A stretch of DNA of 64,000 nt from Sindora glabra (taxonomy: Eukaryota > Streptophyta > Magnoliopsida > Fabales > Fabaceae), in NCBI GenBank assembly GCA_020226215.1, contig CM035234.1:14536713-14600712 (forward strand), read 5' to 3'. The position numbers and the translations under genes are program-made. Positions 44,201 through 57,012 of the stretch are shown here, one piece after another. Every line of letters begins with the position of its first letter. The stretch's first letter is position 1. The notes under the pieces are model-generated. The model saw only the letters and a program-made list of their open reading frames with translations, was not told the origin of the DNA and did not search any database.

Positions 44201-45102
44201 TCACTAATCCTATAAGCTCTTTGAGATTAGTTTTAAAGTTGTCCAACTCAGGATTGTCTTAATATCATCGAGCTCTTCCTTGAATCCACGATGGCGTTCC
44301 AAGCTTTCCCAAGCTCAGTTGAGGCCTTTCAATGTCTATACTAGTATAATTTCACATTCCACTAAGTCCCACAGCCTTAGCATCCTTTAAGAATTCTGTA
44401 GAGATAAAGAGGAATGAGGGAATGTCTCAAGACATCACTTTAAAAACACACCATTTTCACATAACATGGAAATAGAAGATGATCCATAAATGGATAGAAA
44501 GCTGTGCGTCTCTAGTTTCCAGACCATTTTACGGTTTGTCAAAATGATTTTTCTAGCTCTAGATATGACAAAAACACTAGAAACTATTCTGGAACTGTCA
44601 TAGTGCAAAAATCGAAAGATAATTTGAAGAAATACAAAACCCTTAAAAGTTGTGATACTCACCAGCAAAATACAGAGGGCTTTTGGAAGCATATTGACAC
44701 TTCTGAAAGTCCCCATACCTTAGCCAAGACAAAAAGAACCGAATGGGGCAGATCAGAACATATTTCGGCCCTCTTTGCGGAAAACAAGGAAGTATTGCTT
44801 CTTTTTGTCTCAACAGAGGTTCTAAGGCTTCTTACAGTTCAAAATTTTGCCATTAGTAGCTCACATGATGGGTAAAAAGTAATAGAAATTTGGTGTAATG
44901 CACGTTTACGGTTAGGGATAAAACAAGGTGGAGGGAGAAGGAGATGATATATTGTCGGGATGGGTTGTCTAGGGACAACCAAAAAGGGGGAAAAGAAAAA
45001 AACAGAGAGAGAGTGATCTTTCTAGAAAAGCAAGGAAAAAATGGAAAAGAAGTCTAATTTAAAACTAATTAAATTTAGGAAGATATTTTATTATTATCTT
45101 TG

Positions 45103-45145
<43 letters not shown>

Positions 45146-45875
45146 TAAATATGATACCATAATTACACATTGATTCTAAGTCATAAAAGAAATTAGATAT
45201 ACTTTATACATATCAGTTAGCTAATATATATAATAAAATGATGCATTAAAGATGCTTCCATAAATTTTTGAAATAAAATAAGGAACTCTATTTTCTTCAA
45301 GTCATACTAAATATCCAAGAGAAAATTTAGCTATGTAAAATTTCATCTCTACTTAACCATTCAAAGCATAAGGTTTATATTTTCCAAAAATGATTAACTG
45401 CCTAATGTTACAATGAATAATTCGTTTAAAAGCCAGAATATAATTTTATAATGGAATAATGTAATAAATTAATTTTTTTTACCAGTTACAACAAAATTTC
45501 AGTTGCAGAGATTGGTGTAACAAAATATTTTAGCTATATAATGTTATGCAATAGATTAGATGCAAGTGTGGAAGTAAATTAAATCGAATTAGGATATGTC
45601 TAAAATATGTTAGGCTTGAATAAAAAGAATGGCTTAACAAATGTACTGTAGATTTAAATTTGACATGATCTATTTCATATATAAAATTTTTTCAGTTTTA
45701 ACCTAGCCTATTATGTTATATAATATTATTAATTATTACAAAATGTTCTCTAAAAATGTTATTTGGAGTAAATTGATTTGTGTTAAATCAAAATTTGATA
45801 TTATTAAGTATAACTTAACTAATATAATTTTTTAAAATTTTAATTAATATTAATATTTTGATATAATTAGTTGCT
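44201..45875. other. No gene recognised
   Basis: 44380-44990 is less AT-rich and may be part of an unidentified LTR-type element; the two overlapping frames there (44435-44716 minus, 44603-44875 plus) have no recognised domain. From 45000 the sequence is AT-rich with an (AT)n tract at 45104-45142. Confidence 0.35.
45104..45142. repeat. (AT)n microsatellite
   Basis: About 19 AT units. Confidence 0.95.
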
Positions 45876-48066
45876 TAATTAAATTGAAGAATGAAATTCA
45901 ATAATAAGTTTTTTTTTAGGTCTCCTTTTACAAATCTCAAAAATCAGTGGAAGATTAAAATACTGTACTAAGTTATGGTATAACTATTCTGTAAGAAGAA
46001 TTTGACAATTTCCAAGGATAACAATCTCCTATATGGGGCATTAGACAAAAATTATGTAATTGACGGAACTTAGAAGCTGTAGTGCAATGATGGAGTAGAG
46101 TTCTTGCCCAAAAAACTGTAACAAAAAAATTAATACAATGGTCTGTATAATTTCAAATCAACTTTAATGATTAAATTTTTAATTTTGTTAAAATTTTGAA
46201 GGGTTTATATGATTGTATAGTTATGAAAACTATAACCCGTAATTTGTAAATTTTATGAGTTTTATTAAATTTTTAGACGTAACATACGAGTTGCTTTAAC
46301 CCCATCCCCAAAGCTTCCAAAAAAAGGTGGCTGTTGTATAATGAAATATATGAAAGAAATTATTAATTACTCAATGTAATTTCAATGATTAAAATAGGTT
46401 AGTTATTTTAGAATCTTATTCTAAGCCCTAATCATCCCAAAATAAATTATTTAATTTTCTCCAATGTCCCACACATTAAAAACAATATTGTTGTTGATAC
46501 AATTGTTAGAACAATAAACTAAATTAGAAAATGATGGAGTTAAAACATATATTCATACTAAAAATGTTGACTCATATGCATTTATTTTTCATTTTTTTAT
46601 TAACAGAATTAGTTAGAACACAGCTCAACTCATCTATTAAATGAGTTTAAAATTAGTTTTGAAATCAAACAAACTCAAGCTCATTTATTTATCATATTTA
46701 TTAAAATTTAATTTTTTTAAATTAATATTCAAACAAATATCATCATATCACTGGAACTTTGAAATTCTCAACTTTACTTACTAACTGAGCCTAACTTCAA
46801 TAAATAGATGAATCTCCCAAAACTGATTTTGGATACAAACTAAATTCGGAGAGTTTACATATAACATATTTTATCTAGGAGAATATTTTTAGGATTTAAA
46901 TTTGATTCATTATCAGTATAAATTAATTTTACATTATTATCTATTCATGTATTATTATGTCAAAAAATTATTAAAAATTTTTAATTGTTTTTTTAAAAAT
47001 GTGTCTTCTTCTACTTCATTGATATTATAAAATATTTTATATTAATAATAGATTAAATTTAAACCCATACTTTTATGATATTAATTGTCATTTTAATAAT
47101 AAATTGGTTAACTGGAATGTCTAGTTTCAAAATTTTTTTAATATAAAATAATTCATAAAAGATAAATAAAAATTTAAAAATTAAAAATAAGTAAATATCC
47201 CTCAAATGCAGAACTCGTGCATTATTAATTCTATCTCTCCTTCTAGAAATCATTATGATTTCATTAATCAATGATATAACTAATTATTCAGCTAATCTTC
47301 TTTCAATTTGTGGCAATGATTTATTGACTTAAGACATACAATTACGTGCCACTGAAAAACCCAAAAAATTTTCTTATTTACACTCCATGATTGCACTATT
47401 TAAATGAATCATCCGCCACGAATTCTTCCAAAGACATATTGTACCGGCCACAGGGCCGAGCGCAGATTAGTTAAGAAAAGTAAAATATATTTTTTAAGTC
47501 CGTCTCCTTATTAATCACAAAATTTGATTAATTACAGTTAATAACAATTACATGTGCATAACCATTTCTAAGGTGTAATTTAAATTTAATAAGCTCTTCT
47601 CATGCAATAATGTTTGGAACTTGAAATATGGACGTTTAACTTCCAATAAAGTTTCATTTTAATTACGGAAATACACGTTCAATGAGGATTTGCACGCTTA
47701 AAGTTTTGTTCAAAGATAATTTGAATACTAATTGTTTGTTGATATAATGATGACGCGGAGGAAGAAGAATATTTAGACTTTAGGCAAATAGTTTAGCACT
47801 AATATATGAGAATTACATATATGCATAATACTATAGATTGGATGTATACACACTATATGGTTTGCAGATATATCAAAAAGAAAAAAAAGGGAAAATTTTT
47901 ATGAAATAGGTGAAGAGTTTAATCAAAATTTATTCTATTTTTTAATTAGACAAGGCTAAGTTAGGTACCAAAAAAAAATTAAGTCGACAGAGGCCTGTCT
48001 ACTTATACCTAATTGAATGTATAAAATACACACAATAAGGTTTATGTATGTATGAATATATAAGGT

Positions 48067-48094
48067 TTATGTATGTATGTATGTATGTATGTAT
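48067..48094. repeat. (TATG)n microsatellite
   Basis: Seven TATG units; a shorter run lies just upstream at 48040-48055. Confidence 0.95.
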
Positions 48095-48185
48095 ACCAAG
48101 GAAGAAAAAAACTGAAAAATTGATAATTAGAAATATTAGTTATACACATAAAAGAGATATATGTACGAGGAGGTTCTCTATATAA

Positions 48186-48240
48186 GACTATGCACTTGAT
48201 CGTTTAATAATGTCCAACTCGCCCAATAATCTTTGGCTGC
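48186..48240 (-). pseudogene. Kiwellin C-terminal fragment
   Basis: Minus-strand translation reads GELDII-RSSA where the copy at 52176 reads GELDITWSDA. It sits at the same place relative to module K. The rest of the gene is absent; a hAT-like element begins about 40 bp further on. It is only 15-20 codons, but the colinear duplication supports the call. Confidence 0.55.
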
Positions 48241-48278
48241 ATTTGAAGTTCAAACATATCTTAAAACAAAATTATTGA

Positions 48279-49296
48279 GGATGTTTGGTAAATAGTTTTT
48301 TTATTTATTTTTAATTGATTTAAGTGTCTTTAATTATTTAATTAAGTCAATTAACTTATTTAAGTGTTTGGTAAATAACTATTTTGATTAGCTTATTAAC
48401 CCTCAAATAGTTATTTTGATTTGAAATAGTTGATTTGTATTTAGTATATAAAAAGACATTCTTACCGTAATAATATTTTTTTTCCATTTCAATTCTTGAT
48501 AAAGAAGAAAATACTAAATTTTATTTATTAGAGAAAAATATAATATATATAATAAATTATAATTATTTATTTTTAAAGAAAAACTAAATAAGTATAATAA
48601 ATTACATTAAAATATTTATATAATAATAAAAAATTACATCAATATAATTGTATCTTTTCTATCAAATTATATAAAGAAGAAGAGAGTTTATGTTTCATTT
48701 CATAGCAAATAATAAAAATATATTAAAAAAATATTAATCTTTTGTCAAATAATATTTTTTGAATTGAAGAACAATATATATTAAGGAAAAAAATGAAACA
48801 AAGGGATGATATTACTTGTGAAAGATATATTTTATACTTAAAATATGTAATTCATCAATATTTCTAATGATAAATATATGGATTTTAAATTTAATATTAA
48901 AAATAGCTACAAAATAAACTTTGATAGTTATTGTATTTACCAAAAATCACAAATATTTCTTCATTAGAAAATTGTAATTGTTCATTTTTTAAAGGAAAAT
49001 CAATAAGTATATTAAATTATAATGATATTATTTTTATTAAAAATTAATATAAAAAATGATATATTATAATCTAAAATATTATTAAAGTAAAAAATTTAAA
49101 TAAATGATAAAATATGCACATTTTTATAAGTTATTTTGTATACAAACAGCTAATAATAAATAGTTAATTTTATAAATACCTTTATATAAATATCTAATAC
49201 TATTAGTGGGTTAAATTATTTAATACAATTGACTATCAATTAACTACTAGTTCAATCAGTTAATTATTAATGTACCCAACTAATTGTCAAATATTA
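48279..49296. mobile_element. hAT-like non-autonomous element (about 1 kb)
   Basis: The left end GGATGTTTGGTAAATAGTT and the reverse complement of the right end TAATATTTGACAATTAGTT match at 13 of 19 positions. Subterminal regions echo each other ('aattgatttaagtg', 'ttaattaagtcaatt', 'caattaactact', 'cagttaattatt'). The interior is extremely AT-rich with no ORF. No convincing 8-bp target duplication. It lies where the kiwellin body should follow, so its insertion may be linked to the truncation. Confidence 0.5.
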
Positions 49297-49479
49297 CAAA
49301 AAAGTGTGATTCTATTGTGCTAGGAGTCTAAATTGAAGTATAGAATGCTCTAACTCATGGTGTCATCTTATTTGATTTTATTTTCACATGATCTCATCAT
49401 TCAAAAATTTGATTCTTAACCGTAAAATTATTTAAAATTGGAACAGATAGATGACATTAATTAAAAGTTTTTTTTATTT

Positions 49480-50130
49480 TTTAATTTAGTTTGCTGTCCA
49501 TTGGTCCATGGTGCTTCAGAGTCACGATATTAATTGGAAAACACAGGCTATAGATTTCGCCTGATGTTTATGATTTATCTAGGGATGTTTTTCTTCCAGT
49601 GTCGTATTAGGGTTTTGAAATTTGTTGTAAACCCCATTAAAAGGCTGGCCTTAAAAAATTAAGAGTAGCTATGTTGTCAGGTTGTGAGAGCCATTTCTTC
49701 CTTTTGCTTTTTCCTCTGTAAGGTTTTTGTGTCCAAGGAACTTTACGATGGTCTTAATAATAGTATTATTGTCGATTCTTGTGGTTTTGGATGAAACAAA
49801 AATCATATGATATTTCTTTCTTTTGTACATTTTTTTAGCACCAGAGGATCTCAAAATTCTAATTTTGTTTTTGCAATATTTGATTTTGATCCGATCAGGA
49901 AGACGTACACTCTGTAATTATGGACTTTTTCAATGCCGTTGTCATTGTGGAATTTTGATGTATTAGAAATTTCTCAGTTGTAGCTTAGAAGTATAGATTT
50001 CTTTATTTTCTTCACTAGCTTTTCTGCATAGCCTATTTTTTTTTCTTTTGGTTGTAATATGGGCGGATGTTATTTTATACTGTAAAAAAATTCTGAAATA
50101 AAGATTTCTCCCTTTAATTTTTGTTGCCTA
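49480..50130 (+). other. Transcript-3'-end-like segment, unidentified
   Basis: T/G-rich, less repetitive sequence resembles a 3' untranslated region, ending with 'gttgtaatatgggcggatg' and an AATAAA signal near 50098. No frame is supported (the minus frame at 49669-49854 lacks any motif). It could be the tail of a LINE or of a processed gene copy. Confidence 0.25.
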
Positions 50131-52230
50131 ATTGAAGAATGAAATTTTATGATAAGTTTCCTTTTAGGTACCCTTTTACAAGTTTCAAAAATTAGGGAAA
50201 GATTACAAGAGTGTACTAAGTTATGGTATCATTATTTTGTAAGAAGAATTTGACAATTTCTAAGTATAACAACCTCCTATATGAGATATTGGACAAAAAT
50301 TCTACAATTGAATAAAACCACAAACTGTACTGCAATGATGGATTGAGAGATAAGAGTTCTTACACAGAAAAATTGTAATAAAAAAATTAATACAATGGTC
50401 TGTATAATTTCAAATCAACTTTAATGGTTAAGGTTTTAATTTTTAGTTTTTAAAATTTTGAAAGATTTATATAATTGTAAAGTTATGAAAACTTGTTATA
50501 ATTGGTAATTTGTAAATTTTATTTGTTTTATTAAATTTTTAGACCTAACATACAGGTTGTTTTAACCCCTTTCCTCAGTTCAGTAGAAACCTTATAATAG
50601 AAAAAGGTAGTTGTATTACAATGAAATATATGAAAGAAATTATTAACTATTCAATGCAATTTAAATAATGAATATTTTATAAATCCTAATTATTCCAAAA
50701 TAAATTATTTAGTTTTCTCCAATGTTCCACACATTAAAAACAATATTGTTATTGTCACAATTGTTAAAACAATAACTAAATTAGAAAATGATGGAGCTAA
50801 AACATTTATTCATACAAAAAGTGTTTACTCAGATGCATTTATTCTTCTTTCTTTTATTAACAGAATTAGTTGGAACGCAACTCAACTCATTTATTAAATG
50901 AGTTTAAAATTAGTTTTGAGCTCAAACAAACTCAGGCTCATTTATTTATCATATTTATTAAAATTTATTTATTTTTTGTCATCATATCATTCGAACTTTA
51001 AGATTCTCAAATTTACTTACTAATTGAGCCTAACTTAATATTCATTTACTTAATAAATAAATGAATCTCCCTAAATTGATTTTGGATACAAATTAAATTT
51101 GAAGAGTTCACATATAACATTTTTATTTATAAGAATACTTTCAGGATTTAAATTTAATTTATTATCAATATAAATTAATTTTATACTATCACCTACTCAT
51201 ATATTATTATATAAAAAATATTAAAAATTTTTAATTACTATTTTTTTTCATAATGTATCTTCTTCTAATTTATTGATATTACAAAGTATTTTACATTGAT
51301 AATGGATTAAATATAAACTTACATCTATATTATAGTAATTGTCATTTCAATAATAAATTGGTTAACGGAAATGTCCAGTTTCAAAATTTTTTAATATAAA
51401 ATAATTCATAAAATATAAATATAAATTTAAAAGTAAAAAAAACGTAAACATCCCACAAATATAGAGCTCAACACATTATTAGTTCTATCTCTCCTTCTAG
51501 AAATCATTATGATTTCATTAATCAATGAAATAACTAATTATTCAACCAATCTTCTTTCAATTTGTGGCAATGATTTATTGACCTAAGACATATAATTATG
51601 TGCCACTAGACAACCCAAAAAATTTTCTTATTTACACTCTATGATTGCACTATTTAAATGAAATGTCCGCCACGAATTCTTCCAAAGACATATCGTGCCG
51701 GCCACAGGGCTAGCACAGATTAGTTAAAAAAAGGTAAAATATATTTTTAATTCCGTCTCCTTATTAATCGCAAAATTTGATTAATTACAGTTAATAACAA
51801 TTACATGTGCGTAACCATTTCTAAAGTGTAATTTAAATTTAATAAGCTCTTCTCATGCAATAATGTTTGAACTTGAAATATGAACGTTTAACTTCGTATG
51901 AAGTTTCATTTTAATTACGAAGATACACGTTCGATGAGGATTTGCACACTTAAAGTTTTGCTCAAATATAATTTGAATACTAATTGTTTGTTGATATAAT
52001 GATGACACAGTATATGAGAATTTCATATATACATAATAAAATAGATTGGATGTATAATATACACACTACATGGTTTGTAGATATATTAAAAAAAGGGAAA
52101 ATTTTTTCACATATGTATTTTACATATACATACCTAGGAAGAGATGCATGCATGCGTGAAATTCCGTATATAAAATTAAGCATCTGACCATGTAATGTCC
52201 AATTCACCCCATTGATCCTTAGGGATGCCT
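50130..52230. repeat. Tandem segmental duplication, copy 2, including module K copy 4
   Basis: Partner of 45876-48240. It continues without break into the 3' end of the kiwellin pseudogene at 52176, which identifies module K as kiwellin 3'-flanking DNA. Confidence 0.85.
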
Positions 52231-52739
52231 AAAGCTTCCCACACAGCCTTTGAAGCTTCAGCAATATTGTTGTTACAAGGAGGCTGGTAATCATGATCTT
52301 CATCACATCCCATGGTTGAGTCGCATTCCTCCACCACCCTCGCCACCATGCTCCTCCCATTAGCACTTATGTTATTGAAACATCTACGATTCTACTCCTA
52401 TATATGGTTGAGTCATCCAGTAGAAAGTGCAACAACAGGCGATGATTTTGGTTATCCCATTGTGAAGGAACACCGCCATCTCCACTCTTTTGAAAACTAT
52501 TAATTGTGAGATATGCTTTTGTATGAGTGGATACCGGAGGTGAGCCCTCGTAAGTTGTGTTCATTTTGCCTTCTACACAACAATCAGAATCATTCTCTTT
52601 GTTGCATTGTCCCGAAGGGCCTTTCTTTCCTCTGATTCGGCCGCTAGGGCGACATTTTTGAGCTTCAGTGTACAAACAACTTGTTAGAATAAGAACGAGC
52701 AATGGAAGAAAAAGATGGTTTTATGAAAGCACCCTTCAT
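52176..52739 (-). pseudogene. Kiwellin / ripening-related protein pseudogene
   Basis: Kiwellins are small secreted cysteine-rich plant proteins with a double-psi beta-barrel fold; some bind fungal effectors. Minus-strand reading from the ATG at 52737-52739 gives MKGAF, a frameshift, a hydrophobic signal segment LLVLILTSCLYTEAQK, then CRPSGRIRGKK, CNKENDSDCCVEGK, TKAYLTINSFQKSGDGG. Another frameshift follows after DNQNH, then PVVALSTG, a three-stop zone, NNISANGRSMVARVV, ECDSTMGCDEDHDYQPPC and GELDITWSDA with TAA at 52176-52178. The span of 188 codons is normal for the family. Two conserved cysteines are lost (TTYEGSPPV, SQWDNQNH). The ORF at 52367-52702 is only its N-terminal half in one frame. 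Confidence 0.9.
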
Positions 52740-52812
52740 TTCTGTTACTCTCGCTGTCTTTTCTCTGTGCTGCTTTGCTAAGTGTTGATGCCAAACTTAT
52801 TTATGAGCTGAT

Positions 52813-52823
52813 CTTTTATAGAG
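52813..52823 (-). promoter_or_regulatory. TATA box of the kiwellin pseudogene
   Basis: CTCTATAAAAG on the minus strand, about 75 bp before the ATG, at the expected spacing for a plant promoter. Confidence 0.6.
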
Positions 52824-53260
52824 TTTGGAGACATGGTGCAAACTTCTTGGTGTGTCAGATTTCTTAGTTTTGTTAAATTCGGAAAAAAAATGACAAATCA
52901 AATGGTCAAAATTTAGTTTTCATCTTTTTAGCTGCGGCAATGGAACATTGGATCTTGAAGGCCTTTAGTTTATCACTTTCATAGGATTAGCAAATAAGTT
53001 TCATAATTTAATTACCAGTTTAAAATAAAAATTCAGTTAGGAATCAAACTGAACTTGGGTTCACATACGAGTTGCGTATTAAATATTCTATCTCTCAAAG
53101 GGATAACATCCGATTTTCATAACTGGCCGGCTAATTTATGCATTTCTAAAGTAAATACTCATCACTAAGCTTGTAATTATCAAGGGTTGTATTAATTATA
53201 TCTCTCGAAGGGATTGCAAGTGTGTATTAAGGTCATCAATAGAGGCATAATATTCAATAT

Positions 53261-53665
53261 TTAGGCTTCATTTGGCACATGCACCATACAGTATAATAAT
53301 GATTGAATAGTATAGTATAATGTTATATAAGAACTAAGCAATGTTTGTTTTATAATGGTAAAAGATGAAGCTTCGTAAAAAATTATCTTATCTTTTATTT
53401 TCTTCCTAGTAAATAAGAAAAATAAAGGCGTAAAAGAGTATTTTTAATTTTTAAAATTGAATATTTATCTTAATACTATATTATTAGTTTTCATCCTCTT
53501 TCCTAAAGAGTGGATAACTTTATACAAAAATGGATGTATAAGAGGAAATTTTTTAATAATTATACAATTCATTTGAAATCATCAAATTAATGTTGTATAA
53601 GCCTTAATTGTATAATTTGTCATATATTATGAGATTTTATATGGTATACCAAATAAGATCTTAGG
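53261..53665. mobile_element. Possible hAT-type MITE (about 400 bp)
   Basis: The left end TTAGGCTTCATTTGGCA and the reverse complement of the right end CCTAAGATCTTATTTGGTA are similar with one gap. The interior has 'tatagtataatgttatat' and 'aatgttgtataag' phrases and no ORF. No certain target duplication. Confidence 0.4.
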
Positions 53666-56600
53666 ATTTAAACATATAATACAAAAAAAAATTGCATAAA
53701 TGATGTAATAGTTTTTGATTAAAAAATAATATAAACTTTAAATTATTTTTGTAAAGAAAACGCACGTTGTCAACTATAACAGGATTCACTTGAGAATGAA
53801 ATTATTTTTCGACCTTATTTTAAAGATATTTTGTTACTTAGTTAAGAGATATTTTTAGTTATATTTGGTATTTAAGTTGTATATATTAAGTCAAAACTCA
53901 AAGATTAGAAGAAAAATACAAGATTAAAAATGAAAAGATAATATATTAATAACATTTATTTTTAATTGATTTAATACATAAAATTTAATATATACTTAGT
54001 GTATCTAATAATTTCTTACTTATCAAACTAAATAAAACTAAGATATTTTGATTTTCTATTCTTGTGTGCAATCCCTTGGTAGGAGAGGAGTTAAAAAGTT
54101 AGTAATGAGGCCACTGATCGAGATACCATGTTTGTGTTTAATTATTATTGGTTATTAATTATTTTTATTAGAAGTTATTTTTTTTATTTAAGTTTTTGCA
54201 TTGGAGTACAATTAATATTTTTTATCAAGTAGATATTTCTGAGTTATAAATATAAATATTTATGTTAATCAAGAATTTAAGGTATAAGAGAGATATAATA
54301 TAAGTATAAATAAGAGTTAAGTAAAAATTATGGTAAAAATTTATCAAGATGTGTAGGGATGAATAATGGATAGAATATTAAATCTGTTTTTATATGTAAT
54401 TTTTTTTAGAATTTAAAGTTTTTTATATTAAATTATTAACATGGTTTATTATGATATTCTAATTAATTAATTTAGACATTTGATGTTAATGTGTTTAGAG
54501 AAGAAATATTTTTTCTCGCATATAATAAGGCCAAGTATGAACTAGTACTATGTATACAGTAAATGATAGATTAATAATAGGTGAATGCTACGGTAATTTT
54601 AAGAAAATCCTAGGTTTGGAACCTAGGGCATGTGGTAGAATTTTATTAGACCACATGTTATGGAGTCAATAAATCAAATAATTTTAATAATAGAAATCAC
54701 TTGGGCAAAATTCCAAGAATGGCCCATTAGCTTCTCAAGCTCAACATAGACAAAGCAAAAGGAGGCGGTGAACATGTCGTGAAATCAGAAATCAAAATCA
54801 AGACACTTGAATAAATTTGGATGAACGAGTTGGTTTTGGCTTTGTGACCTTAGTGGGTTGCTTGAGGTTTGTGGCTAAAGCATAGCAAGAGAATAAAAGA
54901 ACAAAGGCATTCAAGGTTTGTAGCTGGTGGCGATAGTAATGGTTACGATGAAGACTGTAATCGCATAGTACACCTATAAGGGGAGTCGATGACAGAGAAA
55001 AATCGATTTTGAATTTATCTTGATTTGATTCCATGATTAATAATCAATTAATTATAACCTTCTTCCCTAATATTTTCCATGTCCTCGACAACACATTTTC
55101 CTCCATTTGTGGTGATTACATGATTCGTTTGGCTTTTCAGTAGAAAACAAGAAGGAAATGAGGAAGAAGATGATAAAAGTGAAGTTTGCTTATAATGTGA
55201 AGGAATCATTGAAAAAGCCAAGAAGAATAGAACATCGAGCAACTACAAAAATAGAATATCAAAAAATCATGGAATGTTAGTGAGCCAAATTGCTTTGTAT
55301 AACAGAATTCTAAGGGATCGCGTGCACAAAACGGGGATCTCTTACTGATGTTACTCCTGAAAAAAATTGTATCATTGAACAGTTTAAAATGTCTAGGAAA
55401 TTCGGCGAAGATCTGATTTCCTTTGTTCTAATTTTATTTTTTTTTAGTTTTTCTCAATTGAAATGTTTGTTGATTCAAACTCCCTCAATAATTTTTTAAA
55501 TGCTATATACCATTTTTAAATTTTTGTGAACTAATATAAAATTAAAATATATAAAAATAAATCTATTTATATTTTTGGACTTGGCTCTGTGGCAGTGAAA
55601 TATTTTTAATTTGTATTAAAATTTTAATATTATTTTTATTATATATTTTGATAAATAAATAGCCTTAATATAATAATCCAATAATTTCAAAATATAAAGA
55701 ATTACTTATTTTTATTAAAATATAAATAGAATTAATATTAAAAATTTTCCCTCTTGGGATCAATTTCAAAAACTTATAATTATATTGTTCCTATTGTAAT
55801 TTTTCCCTCCAAACTAAAAGTTATTTTAAAAATGAACAGCTTAAATCTCATTTTTTCTATCTTATGACCTAGAGCTAGCCATCTCACCCCTGAATTCTAA
55901 ACCGATGGGGTGACATAGAATTGGCCTTAATAATAACGTAAAATGAACCTCTTTCTCTGTTGGAATCGAAGTTCCACAGGATCCGAAAGGGAAAGAATTA
56001 TTAATCCTATAATAAGTAAGGGACTTATATTCTTTTAAAGATAGTAGAAGAAATATATTTGAAAGAAATTATTAATTACTTAATAATTAAAGCAAGTTAG
56101 AAACTTTATAAACTTATTTATTGTACTCTAAACCTATATCTTTTATTCTGTTCTCCCAAAAATACATTATTTAATTTCCTCCAATGACTTATACACTGAA
56201 AATATTATTAATAAATATATTATAGTTATAATTGGATAAATCAATAAATAAATTAGAAAATGGTGGTTGAGCTTTAAATCTTATGTTCATACAAAAAGTA
56301 TTATTTACTCACATGATATGTATTTATTATTCCTACGATCATCATCATTAAAAAATAAAAAAGATTTAAATTTAATCTATCATTAGTATAATTTATATTT
56401 ATAATATTATTTATTTATATGTTGTCACATTAATAAAAATTATTAAAATTTTTTATTACAATCAAAATTTTTAATTATTTTTTTAATGTCTACTTTCCAT
56501 TTGCTGATAGTATAAAATATTTTTCACAATTATTAAATTAAATTTAAACTCTCATAAAAAATATTTCCATATGTTTTAGATATAAGGATTTAATTTATTT

Positions 56601-57010
56601 TGATCAATTACAAATGTAAATCAATTTTATATTACTACTCATCTTTACCTCGTCACACTCCATTAAAGTGGTTAAATTCTGTTTCTGTTAATAAGACCTC
56701 CTAATTAAAATTTTTTTCATTCACAATAGATGAAAGAGAACTCTAAATATATTAAATTGTGGGCAAGAATTCCTTCAACCTTTCGTACTATTGTTTTTCT
56801 TTTTTAATTTTTGTCAAGAGAAAGACATAATTCATGAATATAAAAAACTCACAAGTTATTTACCATACAATATCACAAGTTTTATACATATATTTCTAAT
56901 TGGGGAAAAATATGCAATATCTTTTGGAATAGTCTTCCAAATTAATTTTCCTTTATCTGATAAATCCGAGGCTATGCCATTTTTGACTAAAATGATTCCA
57001 TTTTCTTTAG
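53666..57010. other. Long AT-rich stretch without a supported gene
   Basis: Frames at 54798-55034 and 55048-55242 (minus) and 56791-57036 (plus) have no recognised motif. A short inverted repeat catgtggt/accacatg lies at 54629-54657. Nothing else defined. Confidence 0.4.
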
Positions 57011-57012
57011 TA

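Larger units (their letters stand above)
45876..48240. repeat. Tandem segmental duplication, copy 1 (pairs with 50130-52230)
   Basis: Colinear similarity runs over about 2.1 kb from 'taattgaagaatgaaatt' through 'gttatggtat', 'acattaaaaacaatattgttgtt', 'gggccgagcgcagattagtta' and 'gattaattacagttaataacaattacatg'. It ends with a fragment of the kiwellin 3' end. The copy-to-copy offset is about 4.25 kb upstream and shrinks downstream through indels. Confidence 0.85.

Noticed and set aside
44435..44875. Overlapping ORFs on both strands as genes
   Set aside because: No motif in either; the region looks like noncoding repeat or LTR-type sequence.
54798..55242. Two minus-strand ORFs as small host genes
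   Set aside because: No recognised domain, no duplicated partner, no promoter evidence; the second has a Ser-run and a hydrophobic start but nothing more.
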